Below, piece by piece: positions 58,245 to 64,000 of a stretch of 64,000 nt of DNA. Under the pieces are notes generated by a model. It was not told the DNA's origin and made no database searches. It saw only the letters and a list, made by a program, of their open reading frames with translations. Numbering within the stretch: position 1 is the stretch's first letter; every line of letters begins with the position of its first letter. Source of the stretch: Microbacterium sp. SYP-A9085 (GTDB lineage: Bacteria > Actinomycetota > Actinomycetes > Actinomycetales > Microbacteriaceae); NCBI RefSeq assembly GCF_009649635.1, contig NZ_WJII01000002.1, positions 496,001 through 560,000 on the forward strand. Direction: 5' to 3'. The position numbers and the translations under genes were made by a program.

Positions 58245-59295
58245 CGAGTCCGGGTCCGGGTCCGCCCCGATCGAGCCCACCACGTCCACCACCGGCATCC
58301 ACCGTCCCAAGACGACCGGACTGGCCGTCGGTGAGCCGGCGCCCGGTGTCGCCAAGAACGACCCGATCCTCGTGATCGACGGTGTCACCCGCCGGTTCGG
58401 GGGCCTGAACGCCGTCGACGTCGAGCACCTGGAGATTCCGCGCGGCGCCATCACCGCCCTGATCGGGCCGAACGGCGCCGGCAAGACGACGCTGTTCAAT
58501 CTGCTGTGCGGGTTCGACAAGCCGAACACGGGCCACTGGGCGTACGACGGCACGGAGCTGGCCGGCGTCCCGTCGTTCAAGGTCGCCCGGATGGGCCAGG
58601 TCCGCACGTTCCAGCTCACGAAGGCGCTGTCGCTGCTGACGGTGCTCGAGAACATGAAGCTCGGCGCGCGCGATCAGATCGGCGAGCGGTTCTGGACGTC
58701 GCTGCTGCGGTTCATCTGGCGCCCGCAGGAGCGCGAAATCGAGCAGAAGGCCCGCGATCTGCTGGTGCGCTTCAAGCTCGACACGAAGGAGAAGGACTTC
58801 GCGGCGTCACTGTCCGGCGGGCAGCGCAAGCTCCTGGAGATGGCGCGCGCGCTGATGTGCGACCCGCAGCTGGTGATGCTCGACGAGCCGATGGCCGGCG
58901 TCAACCCCGCGCTCACCCAGTCGCTCCTCGGCCACATCCTGGATCTGAAGGACACCGGCACCACGGTGCTGTTCGTCGAGCACGACATGCACATGGTGCG
59001 CCACATCGCCGACTGGGTCGTCGTGATGGCCGAGGGCCGCGTCGTCGCGGAGGGTCCGCCGGACGCCGTGATGCGGGATGCCGCGGTGATCGACGCGTAC
59101 CTGGGCAGCCACCAGGATGTCGACCTGGGAGTGGTCACCGGACGCATCGCCGGTGAGCTGAACACGTCGGCGATCGACCTGCTCGAGGAGATCGAGGAGG
59201 AGCGCCTGGAGATCGCCGAGGGCGACGATGCCGACGTGCGGCCCGAGCACCCGGATGCGACATCCACCGACACCCGGAAGGGGGACCGCTCGTGA
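58234..59295 (+). CDS. livG: LivG-type ABC transporter ATP-binding protein
   Basis: A 353-residue ATPase with Walker A IGPNGAGKTTLFNLL, signature LSGGQRKLLEMARAL, Walker B LVMLDEPMAGVNPAL and the switch VEHDMHMV. It carries a ~45-residue disordered N-terminal extension and an acidic C-terminal tail (about 310-353) not usual for LivG. The TTG start (58234) has a GGAGA ribosome site and lies inside livM; the stop overlaps livF by four bases (GTGA). It energises transport together with LivF. Confidence 0.93.
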   Translation: MSSSESGSGSAPIEPTTSTTGIHRPKTTGLAVGEPAPGVAKNDPILVIDGVTRRFGGLNAVDVEHLEIPRGAITALIGPNGAGKTTLFNLLCGFDKPNTGHWAYDGTELAGVPSFKVARMGQVRTFQLTKALSLLTVLENMKLGARDQIGERFWTSLLRFIWRPQEREIEQKARDLLVRFKLDTKEKDFAASLSGGQRKLLEMARALMCDPQLVMLDEPMAGVNPALTQSLLGHILDLKDTGTTVLFVEHDMHMVRHIADWVVVMAEGRVVAEGPPDAVMRDAAVIDAYLGSHQDVDLGVVTGRIAGELNTSAIDLLEEIEEERLEIAEGDDADVRPEHPDATSTDTRKGDRS

Positions 59296-60029
59296 CCGGA
59301 TCCAAGGCTGTCGTCGAGCTGACCGACGTGCACGCCGGGTATCTGCCCGGGGTCAACATCCTCAACGGCGCGAACCTCGTCGCGCACGAGGGCGAGCTCG
59401 TGGGCATCATCGGCCCGAACGGCGCCGGCAAGTCGACGCTGCTGAAGGCCATCTTCGGGCTCGTGCAGGTGCGCGGCGGCGACATCCGGGTCAACGGCGA
59501 GAGCATCGTGGGCCTGAAGGCCGACAAGCTGGTCGCCCGCGGCGTCGCGTTCGTGCCGCAGACCAACAACGTGTTCCCGTCGCTGACGATCGCCGAGAAC
59601 CTGCAGATGGGCCTGTACCAGAACCCGAAGATCTACGCCCGGCGGCTCGAGTTCGTCACCGGCATCTTCGCGGAGCTCGGCGGACGCCTGAACCAGCGCG
59701 CCGGATCGCTGTCCGGCGGGGAGCGGCAGATGGTCGCCATGTGCCGGGCGCTGATGATGGACCCGTCCGTGCTGCTGCTGGACGAGCCTTCCGCGGGCCT
59801 GTCCCCGGTGCGGCAGGACGACGCTTTCATCCGCGTCTCCGACATCAACAAGGCCGGCGTGACCACGATCATGGTCGAGCAGAACGCGCGCCGCTGCCTT
59901 CAGATCTGCGACCGCGGCTACGTGCTGGACCAGGGCAAGGATGCCTACGAGGGCACCGGCCGCGACCTGCTGAACGACCCGAAGGTCATCGGCCTGTACC
60001 TGGGCACACTCGGCACCGAAGCCGCGTAG
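59292..60029 (+). CDS. livF: LivF-type ABC transporter ATP-binding protein
   Basis: A 245-residue ATPase: DVHAGYLPGVNILNGANL, Walker A IGPNGAGKSTLLKAIFG, RGVAFVPQTNNVFPSLTIAENL (Q-loop), signature LSGGERQMVAMCRAL, Walker B LLLDEPSAGLSPV, and VEQNARRCL. Standard LivF length and motif order. GTG start overlapping livG; last gene of the operon, followed by a terminator shared with livK. Confidence 0.95.
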   Translation: MTGSKAVVELTDVHAGYLPGVNILNGANLVAHEGELVGIIGPNGAGKSTLLKAIFGLVQVRGGDIRVNGESIVGLKADKLVARGVAFVPQTNNVFPSLTIAENLQMGLYQNPKIYARRLEFVTGIFAELGGRLNQRAGSLSGGERQMVAMCRALMMDPSVLLLDEPSAGLSPVRQDDAFIRVSDINKAGVTTIMVEQNARRCLQICDRGYVLDQGKDAYEGTGRDLLNDPKVIGLYLGTLGTEAA

Positions 60030-60081
60030 CCCGCCGCATCCCCCGCATCCGCGACGGCGAGGGGATGTCACCGCCACGGCA

Positions 60082-60112
60082 AAGCGCCCCGGGCCATCGG
60101 CCCGGGGCGCTT
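60082..60112. terminator. Bidirectional terminator between livF and livK
   Basis: AAGCGCCCCGGGCC-ATC-GGCCCGGGGCGCTT, 14-bp perfect arms and a 3-base loop, flanked by A and T residues on each side, so it should work on both strands. It separates livHMGF from the convergent livK gene. Confidence 0.85.
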
Positions 60113-60125
60113 CGTACGAATCGGA

Positions 60126-61403
60126 TCAGTTGGTCCGCTCGTAGGTGTTGTCCGCCTTGTACTTGAACGTGCCGATCACGGCGCCGTGCGGGTCGCCCTT
60201 CTCGTCGAACTTGCTCTCACCGGAGTAGCCCTTGTAGGCCGGTGTTCCGCCGTCGGCGATGATCTGCGCGCACTTCGCGAAGCTGTCGCACTCGGTGCCG
60301 CCGCTCGCGCCGCCGGAGACGGCCTGCATCTTGCCCGCGATGTCCTTGCCGGTGACCGACTTGGCCGCCAGCGCTGCGAGCGAGATGAGGACGACAGCGT
60401 CATAGGCCTCCGCCGAGTAGGTGAAGTCCTTCAGCTCGGAGTTGCCCGCGCCCTTCCAGAACGTCTGCAGACGCTGCTGGAAGTCGTCGGACAGTGCCGG
60501 ACCGGGACGGGTGCCCTGCGCGCCGGCGAGCGAGACGGGCATGTCCTTCTTGTTGCTGTAGTCCACGGTGTTGCCGTCGACCAGGTAGAAGCTCGACGAC
60601 TTCAGGCCGGCGTTCACCAGCAGAGGACCGATCGTCTTGAACTGGTCGAACGAGACCACGGCGACGGCATCGGGGTTGGCCGCCTTGATCGTCGCCACCT
60701 GCGAGTCGAACTGCGCGTCACCGACGTTGAACGACGCCTCGGCGACGACCTTGCCGCCGCTGCCCTCGAACGTCGACTTGATCGCCTTCGCCAGGCCGGT
60801 GCCGTACGGGTCGTTCTGGTAGATGATGCCCAGCGACTGGTGCGAGTCCTCGGCGATCAGGTTGCCCAGGGTCTCACCCTGCAGCAGGTCGCTCGGCGCG
60901 GTGCGGTAGAACAGTCCGTTCTTCCCCGGGAAGTCGGTGAAGTCCGGCGACGTGTTCGACGGCGACACCGTGAGGATGCCGGCGCTGACGTTGCCGTCCA
61001 GGATCAGCTTCGTGACACCGGATGCCGCCGCACCGACCATTGCCGTGATGCCCGCGCTGCGCAGCTTCGTGACGGAGGTCTCGTACGCCTTCGTGTCGGT
61101 GTCGCCTTCGTCGCCGGACGTGTAGTCGAGCGTGATGCCCGCCTTGGCGTCGTTGACTTCCTTCACGGCGAGACCGACACCGGCCTCCATGGGCGGACCG
61201 AGGAACGCGAGCGATCCGGTCTGCGGAAGCAGCGATCCGAGCTTGAGGGTGAGCTCCGTCGCCGGCCCCTTGTTGCCGCTGTTCGTGCTGCTCGGGTTGG
61301 TGGCGGGCGAGCCGCTGCAACCGGCCAGCACGACCGCGGCCGCACCAGCAAGGGCGATCGCTGCGATCGTCTTGCCTCGGCGCAGGCCTCTCATTCCGTT
61401 CAT
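60126..61403 (-). CDS. livK: Branched-chain amino-acid-type ABC transporter substrate-binding lipoprotein
   Basis: A 425-residue periplasmic-binding-type protein with a lipoprotein signal: Arg-rich start, hydrophobic core, lipobox VLAGC with Cys29. Two alpha/beta lobes of the Peripla_BP_6 (Leu/Ile/Val-binding) type follow, with LKLGSLLPQTGSLAFLGPPMEAGVGLAVKEVNDA near the start and GIIYQNDPYGTGLAKAIK in the middle. It delivers the substrate to LivHM; a branched-chain amino acid is likely but unproven. AAGGAG ribosome site. It is convergent with livHMGF rather than in the same operon. Confidence 0.92.
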   Translation of the reverse strand: MNGMRGLRRGKTIAAIALAGAAAVVLAGCSGSPATNPSSTNSGNKGPATELTLKLGSLLPQTGSLAFLGPPMEAGVGLAVKEVNDAKAGITLDYTSGDEGDTDTKAYETSVTKLRSAGITAMVGAAASGVTKLILDGNVSAGILTVSPSNTSPDFTDFPGKNGLFYRTAPSDLLQGETLGNLIAEDSHQSLGIIYQNDPYGTGLAKAIKSTFEGSGGKVVAEASFNVGDAQFDSQVATIKAANPDAVAVVSFDQFKTIGPLLVNAGLKSSSFYLVDGNTVDYSNKKDMPVSLAGAQGTRPGPALSDDFQQRLQTFWKGAGNSELKDFTYSAEAYDAVVLISLAALAAKSVTGKDIAGKMQAVSGGASGGTECDSFAKCAQIIADGGTPAYKGYSGESKFDEKGDPHGAVIGTFKYKADNTYERTN

Positions 61404-61520
61404 TGTGCTCCTTTGCTTGAACGTGGCGAGCCACGGTGGGTGCTCTAACCCTATGGGCACGCGGGTACGGATTCGTGTATCACAGATATCGGTGCGTTAA
61501 CGTTTCGCCGCCCGGCGAGC

Positions 61521-62456
61521 TCAGACGACCTCGGCGATCTCGGCGGGCGTGCGGTTGCGGCGCGCCTGGCGCAGCGAATCGGCGGTGAGGATGACCAGTG
61601 CCACCCAGACCAGCGCGAAGCCGATCCAGCGCTCGTTGGACATCTCCTCGTGCAGGATGACGACGCCGGTGATGAACTGCAGGATCGGCGTGAGGAACTG
61701 CAGCAGGCCGATCAGGCTCAGCGGTGCGCGTCGGGTGGCGGCGGCGAAGAACAGCAGCGGCACCGCGGTGATCACGCCCGCCGAGCCCAGCAGTACCGCA
61801 TGTCCCGTGCCGTACGCGCCGAACGTGATCCCGCCGGTCGCGGAGACCCAGACGAGCATCCCGGCGGCGACCGGCGCCAGCCACGCTGTCTCCAGGGTGA
61901 GGCCGGTGAGCGCGTCGACGGACGGGCCGACCCGGTTCTTCGCGAGCCCGTACAGGCCGAACGAGAACGCGAGGCCGAGCGCTATCCACGGCACCTGGCC
62001 GTACCCCACGACGATCACCACGACCGCGACCAGGGCCACGCCGATGGCTATCCACTGCGCGACGCGCAGGCGCTCGTGGAGCACGAGCACCCCCAGCAGC
62101 ACCGTGACGATGGGGTTGATGAAGTACCCCAGGCTGGCCTCGATGACATGGCCGGTGAGCGTGGCGATGAGGTACACGGTCCAGTTGACGAAGATGAGCA
62201 CCCCGGCCACCGCGGTCCAGCCCAGGAGCCGCGGCTGCCGCACCACACGGCCGATCGCGCGCCATCCGCGGGTCACCGTCAGCGCGAGCACGCAGAACAA
62301 CAGCGCCAGCAGCACCCGCCAGGCCACGACCTCCCAGGGACCGGCCGGCAGCAGCGTGATGAAGTAGAGGGGGAACGCGCCCCACAGCAGGTACGCGACG
62401 AACGCGTACACTCCCCCGACCGCGGTGTCACTGCGCCCCGCTGTGCTCCGGATCAC
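61521..62456 (-). CDS. rarD: EamA-family transporter RarD
   Basis: A 311-residue ten-helix membrane protein of the drug/metabolite transporter superfamily. RarD landmarks are FVAYLLWGAFPLYF, PWEVVAWRVLLALLF, NWTVYLIATLTGHVIEASLGYFINPIVTVLLG and LQFLTPILQFITGVVILHEEM. Family members are EamA-type permeases; the cargo is unknown. GTG start at 62456, with GAGGCT six bases upstream as a possible -10. It is transcribed toward livK. Confidence 0.92.
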   Translation of the reverse strand: MIRSTAGRSDTAVGGVYAFVAYLLWGAFPLYFITLLPAGPWEVVAWRVLLALLFCVLALTVTRGWRAIGRVVRQPRLLGWTAVAGVLIFVNWTVYLIATLTGHVIEASLGYFINPIVTVLLGVLVLHERLRVAQWIAIGVALVAVVVIVVGYGQVPWIALGLAFSFGLYGLAKNRVGPSVDALTGLTLETAWLAPVAAGMLVWVSATGGITFGAYGTGHAVLLGSAGVITAVPLLFFAAATRRAPLSLIGLLQFLTPILQFITGVVILHEEMSNERWIGFALVWVALVILTADSLRQARRNRTPAEIAEVV

Positions 62457-62523
62457 CGCTCCAGCCTCGTTCTCGCCTCACGCGCTGCCGTCCACCGGGC
62501 GAAGGTGGACGGCGGAAAAACCG

Positions 62524-62555
62524 GAGGGCCCGGATGCGGTCGCATCCGGGCCCTC
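62524..62555 (-). terminator. Terminator of groES
   Basis: GAGGGCCCGGATGCG-GT-CGCATCCGGGCCCTC, perfect 15-bp arms with a 2-base loop, 12 bp after the groES stop. On the minus strand it runs into CCGGTTTTTCC, a good U-tract, so this is a classical intrinsic terminator. Confidence 0.88.
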
Positions 62556-62566
62556 GCGGACAGGAC

Positions 62567-62863
62567 TCAGCGGACCACGACCGCCAGCACGTCACGGGCC
62601 GACAGGACGAGGAACTCGTCGGCGCCGAACTTGACCTCGGTCCCGCCGTACTTGCTGTACAGCACGCGGTCGCCGACGGCGACGTCCAGCGGAACACGGT
62701 TGCCGTTGTCGTCGATGCGGCCGGGGCCCACCGCGACGACCTCGCCCTCCTGGGGCTTCTCCTTCGCGGTGTCGGGGATGACCAGGCCACTCGCGGTGGT
62801 CTGCTCGGCCTCGACCTGCTTGATGACGATGCGGTCCTCGAGCGGCTTGATGGAAACCGACAC
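62567..62863 (-). CDS. groES: Co-chaperonin GroES
   Basis: 98 residues, standard length. [36 protein letters not shown] contains the mobile loop; [15 protein letters not shown] and the C-terminal [10 protein letters not shown] are family signatures. It caps GroEL during protein folding. groEL is not adjacent; the gene is single and followed by a strong terminator, so groEL must lie elsewhere. Upstream are two CIRCE elements, implying HrcA heat-shock repression. Confidence 0.97.
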   Translation of the reverse strand: MSVSIKPLEDRIVIKQVEAEQTTASGLVIPDTAKEKPQEGEVVAVGPGRIDDNGNRVPLDVAVGDRVLYSKYGGTEVKFGADEFLVLSARDVLAVVVR

Positions 62864-62897
62864 GGTCTACCTCTTCCTTGTTGAGACTGAAGACTCG

Positions 62898-62924
62898 TTA
62901 GCACTCTGACATGTCGAGTGCTGA
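62898..62924 (-). promoter_or_regulatory. CIRCE element 1 (HrcA operator) of groES
   Basis: TTAGCACTC-N9-GAGTGCTGA, one mismatch from the classical CIRCE inverted repeat, 35 bp upstream of the groES start. Known binding site of the HrcA repressor. Confidence 0.92.
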
Positions 62925-62943
62925 TCCCAGTTTAGGCATGCGC

Positions 62944-62968
62944 TGGCACTCACGCAACGCGAGTGCCA
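62944..62968 (-). promoter_or_regulatory. CIRCE element 2 (HrcA operator) of groES
   Basis: TGGCACTC-N9-GAGTGCCA, a perfect inverted repeat 20 bp further upstream, with the same 9-bp spacer. Each site differs from the CIRCE consensus at outer positions. Paired sites suggest tight repression. Confidence 0.85.
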
Positions 62969-63014
62969 ATCCGGACGACACGCGGCGGGCCGGCAGGCTC
63001 CGGTCTCCCGACTC

Positions 63015-63043
63015 TTGTCGGGTCTGAGGACGCGGCGTACACT
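63015..63043 (+). promoter_or_regulatory. Promoter of the Hsp70-like gene
   Basis: TTGTCG (63015-63020), 17-bp spacer, TACACT (63038-63043): a good sigma-A-type promoter. The start would be about 63050, giving a leader of about 120 nt to the ATG at 63170. No other element is seen in this leader. Confidence 0.6.
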
Positions 63044-63169
63044 CGGTCCCCAGCACTATTGCTCGGTGGTCTGTGAGCAAGAAGGAACCACGCACTGGGG
63101 TGTCGGCGGATCGGGTCCGTTGCGTCGAATGGTTCGGGGCGTGTGCATTCGCGATCGGGGGCGAAGCAC

Positions 63170-64000
63170 ATGGGTGACGCGTACGTGCTCGCGGTGGATG
63201 TCGGGGCGAGCACCATCACCGCCGCCGTCGCGCGCCCGGGCACGGATGAGATCGTCGCCACGACGCCGATCCGGCTGGGCAGCCGGGACGACGCCCTTCC
63301 CGCCGTCGCCGCGGTGCTCGAGGAGGGCGCGATCCTGTTCGGCGAGAGCGCGCAGGCGCACGGCCTGCTGCATCCGCAGACCCGGGTGGACGGGTTCGCG
63401 CGGCTCGTGGGGGAAGATGTCCCTCTGGTGGTGAGCGGGTGGCGTCTGCCTGCGGAGGATGTCTTCGCGCAGGCCGTCGCCCATGTGGTCAGCCTCGCCG
63501 CGGAGCGCGAAGGACGGGCTCCGGAGCGGGTCGCGCTGGTGTGCCCCGTCGACTGGGGCGAATACCGGCGCGCCGTGATTCGCCGCGCCCTGGATGGCGC
63601 CGGCGTGCACGATGCGGAGCTGATCAGCGCCCCCCTGGCCGCCGCCCGGGTCGGCGCCGCCGCCCACCCTGTGGAGGGCGGCGACGTGCTGGTGGTGTAC
63701 GACCTCGGCGCGGCGACGTTCTCGGTCACGGTGGTGGGCGAGGACGACGAGCACAATCTCTGCGTGCACGGCGACCCGGTGTCCCTCGCGGACGTCGGCA
63801 GCGCGGACGTGGACGATGCCGTCATGCGCTACGCCGCGTCATCCTCGGATGCCCTCGCCCGCGCGCTCGAGGACGACGATCCCGCCGCGACCGGCGCCAT
63901 CACCGGCTTCCGGGGCGACTGCGCGAGGGTGAAGGAGGCCCTGTCCGCGGATGCCGCCGCCGTCATCCCGGTCGCCCTGGCCCCCGACGTCGCCGGCATC
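63170..64000 (+). CDS. Hsp70-like (actin-fold ATPase) protein, 3' truncated by the window
   Basis: The first 277 residues are visible and the frame stays open to the edge. It begins with an actin/Hsp70-type phosphate-1 loop (VLAVDVGASTITAAVA), has a VALVCPVDWGEYRRAVIRRALDGAGV segment in the place of the Hsp70 VTVPA..Y region, and a phosphate-2 loop VVYDLGAATFSVTVV. It is more divergent than DnaK; actinobacteria have several such proteins, often with extra C-terminal domains. Function unknown. It is divergent from groES. Confidence 0.8.
   Translation, partial: MGDAYVLAVDVGASTITAAVARPGTDEIVATTPIRLGSRDDALPAVAAVLEEGAILFGESAQAHGLLHPQTRVDGFARLVGEDVPLVVSGWRLPAEDVFAQAVAHVVSLAAEREGRAPERVALVCPVDWGEYRRAVIRRALDGAGVHDAELISAPLAAARVGAAAHPVEGGDVLVVYDLGAATFSVTVVGEDDEHNLCVHGDPVSLADVGSADVDDAVMRYAASSSDALARALEDDDPAATGAITGFRGDCARVKEALSADAAAVIPVALAPDVAGI

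Overview
The window is GC-rich, gene-dense bacterial DNA (roughly 70% GC by eye) from an actinobacterium, most likely Micrococcales/Microbacteriaceae and plausibly Microbacterium. This rests on the monomeric NADP isocitrate dehydrogenase, a DUF6350 membrane protein beside purN-purH, the groES CIRCE control, many leaderless genes with a -10-like hexamer six bases before the start codon, and the extreme abundance of the heptamer GGATGCC/GGCATCC. The genus is inference; the high-GC actinobacterial assignment is firm. Content is mostly chromosomal housekeeping, with small accessory patches at about 1.5-3.4 kb and 40.6-41.6 kb.

Layout. 0-7.3 kb: amino-sugar catabolism (nagA, nagB, a NagC-like ROK regulator with a shared operator, and a stub of a ROK-type kinase), interrupted by an AbiEi-like/endonuclease-like gene flanked by five copies of a roughly 70-bp quasi-palindrome, then a YrdB-like protein and a GlcD-like oxidase. 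7.5-15.7 kb: an L,D-transpeptidase, monomeric icd, an acetyltransferase and a heterodimeric ABC exporter with a 24-codon leader ORF. 15.7-18 kb: an inverted array of 20-bp repeats, then an ogt/ada-alkA alkylation-repair operon. 18.1-25 kb: a flavin disulfide oxidoreductase-like protein, purH-purN-DUF6350 and a purine permease. 25-29.7 kb: small enzymes, sucCD and a divergent TetR regulator. 29.9-36.3 kb: a LigC-type ligase facing a LigD-polymerase-type primase, SseB, PcrA/UvrD and a VOC protein. 36.3-40.6 kb: a membrane protein and a large secreted subtilase. 40.6-41.6 kb: a tRNA-like sequence, a frameshifted small gene and paired hairpins. 41.6-49.6 kb: methyltransferase, GDPD, YccA, a ClgR-like regulator, a second LigD-type polymerase, an MBL protein and a glycosyltransferase. 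49.7-55.6 kb: guaA, DUF3817, SURF1, guaB3 and guaB. 55.9-61.4 kb: a branched-chain amino-acid-type ABC importer (livHMGF, with livK on the opposite strand). 61.5-64 kb: rarD, groES with two CIRCE sites, and an Hsp70-like protein running off the end.

How the parts work together. NagA and NagB convert GlcNAc-6-P to fructose-6-P and probably answer to the ROK regulator through a near-identical 18-bp site. icd and sucCD, which are distant TCA-cycle loci, share a TCTYGATRTCGAGA palindrome, suggesting one regulator for both. Purine synthesis (purH, purN), GMP formation (guaB, guaA) and purine uptake are all represented.

The most interesting unexplained signals are: three large inverted arrays of a 20-bp repeat, each just 3' of a gene (ogt, the tetR gene, guaB); the GGATGCC heptamer in codons, terminator stems and those arrays; the leader peptide before the ABC exporter; the shared TCA palindrome; a LivH permease fused to an exported beta-sandwich-like domain; and the palindrome family around the AbiEi-like gene. 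All names are from motif recognition by eye; no database search was run.
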